Source: an uncultured Lachnospiraceae bacterium
GTDB lineage: Bacteria > Bacillota > Clostridia > Lachnospirales > Lachnospiraceae
Assembly: GCA_902790935.1 (NCBI GenBank)
Contig: CADATP010000013.1
Location: forward strand, 1 to 43,336
DNA length: 43,336 nucleotides
Direction of reading: 5' to 3'
Shown: positions 24,615 through 32,008 of the stretch, piece after piece
How positions within the stretch are numbered: the first letter of the stretch is position 1
Layout of the letters: each line of letters begins with the position of its first letter
The notes under the pieces: generated by a model
The model's database searches: none
Seen by the model: the letters and a program-made list of their open reading frames with translations, nothing else
Told to the model about the DNA's origin: nothing
Program-made: the position numbers and the translations under genes

Positions 24615-24634
24615 TTCGAGTCCCTTCATCCGCA
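24615..24634 (+). repeat. att core, right copy
   Basis: Exact 20-base duplicate of the tRNA-Leu 3' end (15958-15977) in direct orientation. It marks the distal junction of the island. A partial third match, CCCTTCATCCGC, lies at 24798-24809. Confidence 0.92.
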
Positions 24635-24645
24635 TATATACGAAG

Positions 24646-24677
24646 CAGCCCTGCTCAATTAAGAGCAGGGCTGTTTT
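24646..24677 (+). terminator. Original tRNA-Leu terminator, displaced by the island
   Basis: Perfect 11-bp arms CAGCCCTGCTC and GAGCAGGGCTG with a 6-base loop are followed by TTTT. Outer bases ATATACGAA/TTCGTATAT extend the pairing. It starts 11 bases after the right att core, which is where the tRNA terminator would lie before insertion. Confidence 0.88.
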
Positions 24678-24684
24678 CGTATAT

Positions 24685-24872
24685 GCGCCGAGGGAGCCCT
24701 CGAACCCACGGGTTCTCTGTCTCCTCGGCGCAGAGCGCCTTCGTCGGTCCGTTCGGCGGAAAAATGGTCCACCGGACCATTTTCTATTTCCGCCTCACCC
24801 TTCATCCGCTTTCTTCCCCCTGCGGATGCCCCAAACCCACGGTTCTTAAGTCTCGCAGGCGTAAACGCCTGC
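24685..24872. repeat. Chain of palindromes with tRNA 3'-end-like segments
   Basis: Successive perfect stems are GCGCCGAGG/CCTCGGCGC (24685-24731, enclosing GAACCC/GGGTTC), AAAATGGTCC/GGACCATTTT inside GGCGGAAA/TTTCCGCC (24755-24794), CATCCGC/GCGGATG (24803-24828) and GCAGGCGT/ACGCCTGC (24855-24872). Minus-strand stretches GTGGGTTCGAGGG and GTGGGTTTGGGGCATCCGCA resemble tRNA T-arm and acceptor ends. A 73-codon minus-strand frame through it is most likely spurious. It looks like a dispersed palindromic repeat composite, and I recall similar sequence near tRNA genes in Lachnospiraceae, unchecked. Confidence 0.6.
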
Positions 24873-24893
24873 TCGGTCAAATTTTGTAAATCT

Positions 24894-25175
24894 GTGCCTA
24901 AGATACGCCATGGATTGCTTCTTAGGCACTCTTATTTGTTCATACTTACCCTTATTTTCTCTTGTTTCCACTCAATTTGTGCCTAACCTCCTCTACATTT
25001 CCATTCTTAGGCACAAAAAACGCTTCAAGATAATAAATAAATATGAACGATTCTGGAAAATCTAAAAGATTTCTGTGCCTAAAACCCGCCTCGGCCCCCT
25101 CCTTAGGCACAAAACCTGCAAAATATCAAAAAGCTTCTGTGCCTAAAACCCGCCTCGGCCCCCTCCTTAGGCACA
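24894..25175. repeat. Four GTGCCTAA/TTAGGCAC inverted-repeat units
   Basis: Units at 24894-24929 (9-bp arms), 24976-25017 (11-bp arms), 25074-25111 and 25138-25175 (9-bp arms) each have TGTGCCTAA on the left and TTAGGCACA on the right, with a 16-21-base centre. The first two centres differ completely while the arms stay fixed; the last two units are identical. No ORF crosses the block. Confidence 0.8.
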
Positions 25176-25183
25176 AAACCTGC
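25071..25183 (+). repeat. Exact 49-bp direct repeat, two copies
   Basis: The copies are 25071-25119 and 25135-25183, starting TTCTGTGCC and ending AAAACCTGC, with a 64-base period. Each contains one full inverted-repeat unit, showing recent tandem duplication. Confidence 0.9.
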
Positions 25184-25297
25184 GTACAAGCTTGCATTTT
25201 CAAATGGCGTAATTAATGTGAATCACATTATTTTCCTTTTTTGTTCACAGTTTTTTCACCTTCTAAAAGTAATCTAAACAAAAAGGATGTAAAAACT

Positions 25298-26245
25298 ATG
25301 AAAAAAAACATATTTACAATTATATATATGCTTCTACTGGCCGGATTCACCGTGTATGTATTGTTGGATACCTTTGTTATTCCGAGAGCTATAACTGTAG
25401 CTTACACCGGGAACTATTCAAATATCTGTTCCGAAACAGGTTCTGATAACGATTCCCAAACCGATTACGAAGAATCCTTATACTCTTCTGTCCCGGCCAG
25501 CGACGGTGATTCCGAGAATTACGTCACAGAAAAAGCCTCCGTTTCTCCCGAGATTACTATACAGACCTACCGTGAATATGACACCACGATTTATGTTGCG
25601 GATATAACCATCGATTCGCCTGATATGTTAAAAACAGCCTTTGCAAATGATACTTACGGTAAAAACATCAAAGATGAAACATCTGCGATAGCTGAAAGCG
25701 TCGGGGCAATACTTGCGATAAATGGGGATTTCTACGGTTCAAGAGAAACCGGATACTGTATAAGAAACGGCGTCCTCTACAGATCTGCTCCCGACATTGA
25801 TGCGGAAGATCTTATGATCTACACTGATGGAAGCTTTGAAATCATAAAAGAATCGGAAATATCAGCAGAACAGCTCCTTGAAAATGGAGCATGGCAAGTA
25901 CTCTCTTTTGGGCCAGCCCTTATAGAAGATGGGGAAATAGCCGTATCCGAAGACGATGAGGTTGGAAAAGCTATGGCAAGTAATCCAAGAACCGCTATCT
26001 GCTATGTGGGTGAAAACCATTACCTCTTTATCGTATCCGATGGGCGAACTGACGAAAGCGAGGGTCTGAGTTTGTATGAGCTTGCCTGCTTTGCCAAATC
26101 TCTCGGCGCAGAGACGGTCTACAACCTTGATGGCGGTGGCTCATCAACCATGTATTACAACGGTGAAGTAATAAATACACCGGTTTCAGGGAAGCGTTCA
26201 AACGGTGAAAGGAGCGTGAGTGACATTGTCTATATTGGCTATTGA
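25298..26245 (+). CDS. Membrane-anchored phosphodiester glycosidase-family protein
   Basis: The 315-residue protein has an N-terminal membrane anchor (about residues 5-25, IFTIIYMLLLAGFTVYVLL), a Ser/Asp-rich spacer and a NAGPA/phosphodiester-glycosidase domain. Motifs are AINGDFYGSR near residue 148, the PRTAICYVGENHYLFIVSDGR segment, LYELACFAKSLGAE and the hallmark YNLDGGGSSTMYYNG with a C-terminal SDIVYIG. The family removes sugar from phosphodiester-linked glycans; the bacterial substrate is not known here and an exopolysaccharide or teichoic-type polymer is possible. AAAAGGATG before the ATG at 25298 is preferred over a frame opening at 25241. It overlaps the next gene by 26 bases. Confidence 0.88.
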   Translation: MKKNIFTIIYMLLLAGFTVYVLLDTFVIPRAITVAYTGNYSNICSETGSDNDSQTDYEESLYSSVPASDGDSENYVTEKASVSPEITIQTYREYDTTIYVADITIDSPDMLKTAFANDTYGKNIKDETSAIAESVGAILAINGDFYGSRETGYCIRNGVLYRSAPDIDAEDLMIYTDGSFEIIKESEISAEQLLENGAWQVLSFGPALIEDGEIAVSEDDEVGKAMASNPRTAICYVGENHYLFIVSDGRTDESEGLSLYELACFAKSLGAETVYNLDGGGSSTMYYNGEVINTPVSGKRSNGERSVSDIVYIGY

Positions 26246-26636
26246 TAAAACTGCGGAAGAGACCAAAAAAAGAATTTTAGAATACCTTATTCTTACAATA
26301 TTTTTTGCGTTGTTCGGTGCAATCTATGAAGTTCTCAGTCATGGTGTTTATTCCTACCGGATGATATATGCTTTCGGTTACCCACTTATGCTCGGGCTTG
26401 TTCCGATGCTTATAATACATTTTTCAAGAATCAAAAAAATGCCCGGAACACTGTCCGGGCAATTGTGTAGATGCGGCATTTATGCGCTAACCATTGGTTC
26501 TGTAGTGAAAGGCGTTCTCGAAATATACGGAACCACCAGCAGACTGAGCGACCTATATACTCCCGCAGGCTATTTGCTGATTCTGGCAGGTTTTCTTCTT
26601 TTCCTGATCGGGAACCTGCTTGCAAAAAATAAATGA
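26220..26636 (+). CDS. Small multi-spanning membrane protein
   Basis: This 138-residue protein with about four hydrophobic helices (residues 20-36, 48-66, 85-102 and 115-134) is not one I recognise. It starts with GTG at 26220, supported by AAAGGAG five bases before, all inside the 3' end of the glycosidase gene, so translational coupling is likely. The cytoplasmic loop IHFSRIKKMPG is basic. Its tight coupling suggests a partner of the phosphodiester glycosidase at the membrane. It converges with the methyltransferase gene at 26661. Confidence 0.75.
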   Translation: MTLSILAIDKTAEETKKRILEYLILTIFFALFGAIYEVLSHGVYSYRMIYAFGYPLMLGLVPMLIIHFSRIKKMPGTLSGQLCRCGIYALTIGSVVKGVLEIYGTTSRLSDLYTPAGYLLILAGFLLFLIGNLLAKNK

Positions 26637-26660
26637 TTGTTACTACCTTCACTTAGTTTA

Positions 26661-27518
26661 TCATATTTCGGCTTGTTTGCATATTTCCCAGAAGATCACG
26701 GCGCTTGCAGCAGCTACGTTGAGCGAATCCACACCGTGCATCATAGGTATTTTAACGCGGTAGTCGCATTCCAATATTACTTCCTTTGGAAGTCCGTCTC
26801 CCTCGGTACCCATAATAACTGCCAATTTTTCATTTGCCAGCATTTCTTTATCGTCAGGGCATACTGAATCATCTGTGAGCGCCATGGCCACTGTTTTATA
26901 TCCGAGGTCTTTAAGATCTCGTATCAGTTTTATTCCTGCAGAGCCCTCTTTGTGGATTCTTGTCCAGGGAAGCTGAAAAACTGTGCCCATACTTACTCTG
27001 GATGATCTCCTCGTAAGAGGATCCACCGATGCGTGCGTCAGAACCGCGCCATCCATTCCGAGAGCTGCGGCGCTTCTGATTATAGCGCCCACATTGGTTG
27101 GGTTTACAACATCAAAGAGAACTGTGAGCTTGCTTTTATCTTTACAGAATTCATAAAAGTCCGGTACCGCTTTTCTCTTAAAAGCTGCCCAGAGCCCCCT
27201 TACAAGGGCATAGCCCGTCACCCCCGATAAAATATCGGTGTCCGCGGTATAGACAGGGATTCCCTCCGCAACTGCATCTCCCAGTTTTTCCCGTATCATT
27301 TTAAATACCGGTCCTGCCTCTGCCTCCATGCGGTTTTCTTCAACAAGTATTGATAAGGGTGCGTACCCGGCCTCAAGTGCCCGCAGGATCACATAGGCAC
27401 TTTCAGCTATAAAAATGCCCTCATCGGGTTCATTGTAGTGATATAGTTTTGTTTCTGACAGTCCGGTAAACAGCTCTAGCTTTGGATCCGACCGATCCGT
27501 AATATGTATAATGTTCAT
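26661..27518 (-). CDS. SpoU/TrmH-family RNA 2'-O-methyltransferase
   Basis: The 285-residue protein has an N-terminal substrate-binding domain and a SPOUT catalytic domain. SpoU motif 1 is NPTNVGAIIRSAAALG near residue 140, followed by RVSMGTVFQLPW, motif 2 IMGTEGDGLP and motif 3 IPMMHGVDSLNVAAASAV, which together form the knot that binds AdoMet. Targets of this group are 23S rRNA or tRNA riboses. The gene starts 4 bases after the ABC-2 permease stop with only a weak Shine-Dalgarno sequence, so it probably depends on translation from upstream. The exact RNA substrate cannot be told. Confidence 0.9.
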   Translation of the reverse strand: MNIIHITDRSDPKLELFTGLSETKLYHYNEPDEGIFIAESAYVILRALEAGYAPLSILVEENRMEAEAGPVFKMIREKLGDAVAEGIPVYTADTDILSGVTGYALVRGLWAAFKRKAVPDFYEFCKDKSKLTVLFDVVNPTNVGAIIRSAAALGMDGAVLTHASVDPLTRRSSRVSMGTVFQLPWTRIHKEGSAGIKLIRDLKDLGYKTVAMALTDDSVCPDDKEMLANEKLAVIMGTEGDGLPKEVILECDYRVKIPMMHGVDSLNVAAASAVIFWEICKQAEI

Positions 27519-27522
27519 TTGT

Positions 27523-29130
27523 TTAATTTCTTAACATTTGGCGGTTTAGTCTTGAATAAAAAAGTATCGCGAGCAGAAGGTACACTGCGCTCAGCAAACC
27601 AATGGTTATAGGCAGAATCTTGAATGCAATGCCGAGTGCAACCGCTCCGCCTCCTATGAACATTGTTCCGAGCATATTTGGAAGTAGGTAAGACGCAACC
27701 GCTCTTCCCTGTTTTATGACCTGTATCTCATTTTCCCAGTCAAGCTGCATGTTCTTTGCCCCGACCAGCATTCCGTATGTTGTCGAAAAGAGATTGGCAG
27801 TGATCGTGAAACATAATGCCACTATGACTTCCACAAAATTTGCCTTAAGAGAAATGCAGGACATGACAGTCGCAAATAATCCTACCGGAAGGAAAAGGAA
27901 AAGGTTAAAAAGCATCTTTCCCTTAAGTACATCCATCATTTTGACCGGCAGAGTCTGTATGATCCAGTAGTTTTTTCCTTCAAGTGACATGGAACAGGCC
28001 GTGGAGGGTACCATTCCCGTAAAGAAATAAACCAGAACCGGCACCACAAGTGAAGCCGAGACACTACTTAAGTCAACCTCCACTCCTGCCATGGAACTGA
28101 TCATTTTATTAACATTTATAAACAGGATCGCAATACCGAAAACAACAGACATGACTGCTCCCATTCCGATATTTGTCATGTATGTGACAGATCCTGTGAA
28201 GCGCTTTGCTTCTTTGAAGCAGATACTCATGACAACGCTTTCGGCCCTAAAGTCTTTGTCCTTTATCTTCGCCTTTGAGGTGTGGGATTCACTCAGCTTT
28301 GAATTGATCCTCTTATAGAATTTCGAGAATACAAAGAAGAAAACTTCATAAGCCGTTATCGATATTGCAAAGATCAAAACGATGGCCGGGATGCTGTGAT
28401 CATTTACCGCATCGGAAAACCATTTTGCCGTGGGGATGAAATCCGAGGCATTTGAAAAGGCATCGGCGGAGCCGGTGACTACCTCTTCTATCTTGTTATT
28501 CTTGATCGTATCTTCGATAAAAAAGCGCACAAAGAAAAGAGGGATAACAAGAATGAATGTGAGGATCGTAAGCACGATGTTTTTGTGTTTGAATCCTGCG
28601 CCGATCCCGCCGACCAGAGCGCTTATTAAAGCCGCGACAAGCATCGGTATGACCGGAAGAAAAAACGTAAGTACCACCCAGATGATGACCGAAAGAGCAG
28701 ATGGTCTTCCACCGATGATATATCCGATAAGTGATGAAAATGACAGCACCAGGGTCCACTTGAGATTTTCAATATACATGAAAAGGAAACGGCTTGATAC
28801 CACATTTTTTACAGTAAAGGGCATCGACATCAGTAAGTCGATCTCTTTGAATCCGAACAGGATCCCATGGGCCTTAAAAAGCGTCAGGAAAAAAGAAAGT
28901 GCAAAGATAATCGTTGCAGGTAAAACCGGTACAGACTCGGAGAGTCCAAAATATGACATGCCAAAGGAAACGCCTCCGGTATACATCGCAAGAAGCAGAT
29001 ATATGAAGCCAAAGCCTATGATATTGCCAGTGGCCATGCTGCGCTTTTTCTTGTCATCACTGTGTCTGAGCACATTTATATTGCTGGACGAAGTCAGCAT
29101 TGTTTTAAGAAGAAGTATTTGCTCATTCAT
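27523..29130 (-). CDS. ABC-2-type exporter permease
   Basis: The 535-residue protein has about twelve hydrophobic helices in two groups, with a central charged cytoplasmic segment (KFYKRINSKLSESHTSKAKIKD). It contains no ATPase motifs. It starts inside the end of the ATPase gene through an ATGAATGA overlap of 8 bases, so it is coupled to it. Together they form an ABC-2 exporter of the kind moving peptides, lipids or drugs. The substrate is unknown. The SpoU gene follows on the same transcript. Confidence 0.85.
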   Translation of the reverse strand: MNEQILLLKTMLTSSSNINVLRHSDDKKKRSMATGNIIGFGFIYLLLAMYTGGVSFGMSYFGLSESVPVLPATIIFALSFFLTLFKAHGILFGFKEIDLLMSMPFTVKNVVSSRFLFMYIENLKWTLVLSFSSLIGYIIGGRPSALSVIIWVVLTFFLPVIPMLVAALISALVGGIGAGFKHKNIVLTILTFILVIPLFFVRFFIEDTIKNNKIEEVVTGSADAFSNASDFIPTAKWFSDAVNDHSIPAIVLIFAISITAYEVFFFVFSKFYKRINSKLSESHTSKAKIKDKDFRAESVVMSICFKEAKRFTGSVTYMTNIGMGAVMSVVFGIAILFINVNKMISSMAGVEVDLSSVSASLVVPVLVYFFTGMVPSTACSMSLEGKNYWIIQTLPVKMMDVLKGKMLFNLFLFLPVGLFATVMSCISLKANFVEVIVALCFTITANLFSTTYGMLVGAKNMQLDWENEIQVIKQGRAVASYLLPNMLGTMFIGGGAVALGIAFKILPITIGLLSAVYLLLAILFYSRLNRQMLRN

Positions 29131-29842
29131 CTTTTACAGCCTCCAGGAATACTTCCTCAAGTGTCCTTTCACCTATGAGCTCCTCTACATTTCCGTTTGC
29201 GATGATCTTACCTTTTTTGATGATCGCAATCTTGTTGCAAAGCCTTTCAGCCACATCAAGCACATGTGTCGAAAAGAATACGGCACTTCCGTTTTCACAC
29301 ATTTCATGCATTATCTCTTTTAATGTGAAAGCAGCCTGAGGGTCCAGCCCCACAAAAGGCTCATCCATAACAAGGAGCTTTGGACTGTGTATAAGTGCAC
29401 CGATGATGGCAACTTTTTGTTTCATGCCGTGTGAGTATGAAGAGATCAGGCTCTTCAGCGCATCCGCTATACCGAAACGCTTCGCGTAATCTGTGATCTT
29501 TTCCTTTCTCTCAGCCTGACTGATACCGAAGGCATCCGCAACGAAATTAAGGTACTGGATACCGGTAAGATTCTCGTAAAGATCGGGATTATCTGGGATG
29601 TATGCTGTCACTTTTTTGCATTCCCGTGCCTCTTTTCTGACATCATGACCGTCAATTTCTATAGTGCCTTCATCAAAGTCCATGACTCCGACAACCGCAC
29701 GGATTGTCGTACTCTTTCCCGCCCCGTTGTGCCCTATAAAGCCGAAGATATCTCCGCTTTCCACCGAAAGGCTGACATTATCGCAGGCCTTTTTGTTACC
29801 GCCGTATATCTTTGTGTAGTTCTCGATCTTTAATACGCTCAT
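29123..29842 (-). CDS. ABC-2 exporter ATP-binding protein
   Basis: The 239-residue ATPase has Walker A GHNGAGKST near residue 38, a Q-loop/VVGVMDFDEGTI region, signature YSHGMKQKV near 132, Walker B LLVMDEPFVGLDP near 155 and the switch histidine in FSTHVLD. The length and the C-terminal LEEVFLEAVKD tail fit the CcmA/YhaQ group. GAGGG a few bases before the ATG at 29842 is better than the GTG at 29854. A promoter lies upstream at 29898-29927, divergent from the ABC-F leader. Confidence 0.92.
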   Translation of the reverse strand: MSVLKIENYTKIYGGNKKACDNVSLSVESGDIFGFIGHNGAGKSTTIRAVVGVMDFDEGTIEIDGHDVRKEARECKKVTAYIPDNPDLYENLTGIQYLNFVADAFGISQAERKEKITDYAKRFGIADALKSLISSYSHGMKQKVAIIGALIHSPKLLVMDEPFVGLDPQAAFTLKEIMHEMCENGSAVFFSTHVLDVAERLCNKIAIIKKGKIIANGNVEELIGERTLEEVFLEAVKDE

Positions 29843-29897
29843 AAAAGCCCTCACTTATTTCAATAACATTTATAATAGCAACCGGATTTAACATTAT

Positions 29898-29927
29898 TGT
29901 ATATCTTTTAAGCCGATTGTCTATCAA
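29898..29927 (-). promoter_or_regulatory. Promoter of the ABC-2 operon
   Basis: On the minus strand TTGATA (29927-29922), an 18-base spacer and TATACA (29903-29898). A second AT-rich -10-like box (TATAAA) lies nearer the gene. Confidence 0.5.
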
Positions 29928-29987
29928 TAAAGTATAACATTTATGCCGGAAAAAATGGTAAAAATAGTTGCGCTTACAAATATGCTA

Positions 29988-30016
29988 TTGCTTTACACAG
30001 ATTTTTGTGTTATCTT
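29988..30016 (+). promoter_or_regulatory. Promoter of the ABC-F leader
   Basis: TTGCTT (29988-29993), a 17-base spacer and an extended -10, TGTTATCTT (hexamer 30011-30016). The transcript would start near 30023, giving a leader of about 365 bases. Confidence 0.65.
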
Positions 30017-30063
30017 ACAACTAAATTAAAAAAGAAAGGCACAGCTTTAGTGTTGGTGAAGAA

Positions 30064-30075
30064 ATGAAGAACTGA
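30064..30075 (+). CDS. Three-codon upstream ORF (Met-Lys-Asn) in the ABC-F leader
   Basis: ATG AAG AAC TGA follows GGTG five bases upstream and lies about 40 bases into the leader RNA. Very short upstream ORFs are known in leaders of antibiotic-inducible ABC-F genes. Here the stop codon overlaps GATAAT, which can pair with the 5' strand of the anti-terminator, so a drug-stalled ribosome would free that strand. This is inference from sequence. Confidence 0.5.
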   Translation: MKN

Positions 30076-30144
30076 TAATTTGATCCGGTATACGAACATT
30101 GTAGGAATTACGCCCCTTTGGGGCTTGTTTGTGATAGCCGAATT

Positions 30145-30318
30145 AGATTATCGTATTCATTAAAACCAACGGTTACAGTGAAAAACAGCGCTTAGTATAT
30201 TGCATTATCTGTATTGCATTCAGAAGTTCTTAAAAATACGCTGCCCTGTAAGTGCCTCTTATATATTGGTTTTAATTGTGTTAGATAATCTGCTTTCGGC
30301 ATCGAGGGCAGATTTTTT
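30145..30318 (+). promoter_or_regulatory. Transcription attenuator of the ABC-F gene
   Basis: The terminator is AATCTGCTTTCG (30287-30298), loop GCAT and CGAGGGCAGATT (30303-30314) with a T run to 30318. The anti-terminator pairs AGATTATC (30145-30152) with GATAATCT (30284-30291), and continues as ATTAAAACCAA (30159-30169) with TTGGTTTTAAT (30266-30276). GATAATCT overlaps the terminator's 5' arm, so the two folds exclude each other. The gene starts 72 bases beyond the terminator. Confidence 0.8.
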
Positions 30319-30389
30319 GTTTTTAAAGGTACTGTCTGCATTTTCCTTAAAGCAAAAACTCTCCTGTCCTCACAAAGTCAGGAGGTATT

Positions 30390-31919
30390 ATGGCACAGAT
30401 ACAAGTTAATGATCTAACCTTTGGTTACGAAGGAAGTTTTGATAATGTTTTCAATGGGATAAGTTTTAAGATCGATACGGACTGGAAGCTGGGGCTTATC
30501 GGCAGGAACGGGAAGGGAAAGACCACCCTGCTGAATCTTTTTATGGGAAAATACGAGTATAAAGGAAGTATTGTAAGCAGCACCCGTTTTGACTATTTTC
30601 CATACTCCGTCTCGGAATCTGATAATGAGAAAACCGCTTCCGAGCTGATGGAAAAGTGGAAGCCGGATATAGAAAGCTGGCAGGTTCTGATCCAGATGGA
30701 TCTGCTTAAGATGGATCCCGAATGTCTCTACAGGCCCTTTAAGACCTTGAGCTTTGGCGAGCGGACAAGAGTAATGCTTGCAGTACTCTTCGCTTCTGAA
30801 AATGAGTTTCTATTAATAGACGAACCGACCAATCATTTGGACACTGCGGCACGGGATATTGTTAAAAAATATCTGGCATCTAAAAAGGGATTCATACTGG
30901 TTTCCCATGACAGAGATCTGCTGGACGGCGTATGCGATCATATCCTGGCCTTTAATCGTGAAACTATCGAAGTACAAAGCGGAAACTTCTCTTCCTGGTG
31001 GGAGAACAAAGAAAAAACCGACGCCTTTAAGAAAGCCGAGAATGAAAAGCACTTAAAAGAGATCGGAAAGCTGAAAGCTGCGGCAGATAGAGCGGAAAGA
31101 TGGGCAGAGAAAAATGAAAATACAAAGATCGGCTTCGACCCTATAAAGGAACACGACAGATGCCTCTCCACCCGCTCATTTATAGGCGCCAAAACTAAAA
31201 AAATGCAGTCCAGGGTGAAATCCTTTGAGACTCGTATAGACCGCGAGATAGAGGAAAAGACCGGGCTTTTGCAGGATATAGAAAGAGTCAGAGATCTAAA
31301 GCTCACCCCACTTGAGCATCATAAGGAAGTTCTGATAAATGCGGCAAACTTTTCTCTAAAGTACGCAGATTCCGAACAAAACCTGTTTGATGGCTTGAGA
31401 TTTCAGGTAAAGCGTGGTGACCGCGTCGTCATATCCGGTGAAAACGGCTACGGGAAATCAAGCTTAATAAAGCTTATCCTGGAAAAAGCCGGGTATGAGT
31501 ACGCGGAAAAGAAAAGCTCAGGGCTGCTATACTCCGGTACCTTTGATGTTGCCTCAGGTATGATAATATCCTATATAAGTCAGGATACTTCTTCTCTGTC
31601 GGGATCACTCACGGATTTTTGTAAAGAAAGAAATATTGACAGGAGTCTGTTTTTAACGGTTTTAAGACAGCTCGATTTTAGCCGCGAACAGTTCGCGAAG
31701 GATATGAAAGATTTTTCCGAAGGCCAGAAAAAGAAGGTTCTTATATCCGCGAGTCTGATCACTCCGGCTCATTTATATATCTGGGATGAACCCTTAAACT
31801 ACATCGATGTGTTTTCAAGAATGCAGATAGAAAACATCATCCTTAAATACGAACCCACCATGCTTTTAGTCGAGCACGACATCAGGTTCCGGGAAAGGGT
31901 CGCCACTGAAGTGGTTTAG
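30390..31919 (+). CDS. ABC-F ribosomal protection protein, Lsa-like
   Basis: The 509-residue protein has two ATPase domains and no membrane segment. Domain 1 has Walker A GRNGKGKTT near residue 38, signature LSFGERTRV near 119 and Walker B LLIDEPTNHLD near 141. Domain 2 has GENGYGKSS near 350, FSEGQKKKV near 444 and IWDEPLNYIDVFSRMQIE near 464. The interdomain linker (about 200-300) is long and charged, as in antibiotic-resistance ABC-Fs. The opening MAQIQVNDLTFGYEGSFDNVF matches the Lsa/Vga-type pattern. Such proteins displace lincosamides, pleuromutilins and streptogramin A from the ribosome. CAGGAGG before the ATG fixes the start, and the attenuator leader supports drug induction. Confidence 0.9.
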   Translation: MAQIQVNDLTFGYEGSFDNVFNGISFKIDTDWKLGLIGRNGKGKTTLLNLFMGKYEYKGSIVSSTRFDYFPYSVSESDNEKTASELMEKWKPDIESWQVLIQMDLLKMDPECLYRPFKTLSFGERTRVMLAVLFASENEFLLIDEPTNHLDTAARDIVKKYLASKKGFILVSHDRDLLDGVCDHILAFNRETIEVQSGNFSSWWENKEKTDAFKKAENEKHLKEIGKLKAAADRAERWAEKNENTKIGFDPIKEHDRCLSTRSFIGAKTKKMQSRVKSFETRIDREIEEKTGLLQDIERVRDLKLTPLEHHKEVLINAANFSLKYADSEQNLFDGLRFQVKRGDRVVISGENGYGKSSLIKLILEKAGYEYAEKKSSGLLYSGTFDVASGMIISYISQDTSSLSGSLTDFCKERNIDRSLFLTVLRQLDFSREQFAKDMKDFSEGQKKKVLISASLITPAHLYIWDEPLNYIDVFSRMQIENIILKYEPTMLLVEHDIRFRERVATEVV

Positions 31920-32008
31920 TGACACAGGGGGACGGGGTTGGGGGTTCATAGTCAAAATACTCTCAAAGTTGTCTGACTATGACACAGCACCCCCGTCCCT
32001 GGGGGTCA
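31920..32008. repeat. REP-like imperfect palindrome, copy 1
   Basis: An ~89-base palindrome begins TGACACAGGGGGACGG right after the ABC-F stop and ends CCGTCCCTGGGGGTCA, whose last bases form the stop codon of the convergent permease gene. A homologous copy is at 39818-39906. The arms resemble REP sequences mobilised by TnpA-REP (RAYT) transposases; no such gene is in the window. Confidence 0.85.

Larger units (their letters stand above)
15978..24634. mobile_element. Integrative island in tRNA-Leu, about 8.66 kb
   Basis: The island runs from just after the tRNA to the end of the second att core. A tyrosine recombinase gene lies next to one end and points its stop at the att site, as in many tRNA-targeting islands. 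Cargo on the minus strand is a small coiled-coil protein, a 137-residue protein, a 1053-residue WG-repeat protein and two paralogous HTH-like proteins, with about 1.3 kb of repeated structured non-coding DNA. No replication initiator, relaxase, capsid, terminase or packaging gene is visible, so it cannot move alone except by integrase action and outside help. It may be a satellite or a decayed or minimal island. Confidence 0.9.

Noticed and set aside
24659-24880. 73-codon minus-strand frame (NGPVDHFSAERTDEGALRRGD) as a gene
   Set aside because: It runs through stacked palindromes and the tRNA terminator and has no ribosome binding site. Its codon pattern follows the repeats. It is best explained as the translation of a dispersed palindromic repeat.
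24894-25183. CRISPR array
   Set aside because: The constant parts are short inverted arms, not direct repeats with unique 30-40-base spacers. There are only four units, two of them identical, and no cas gene is present.
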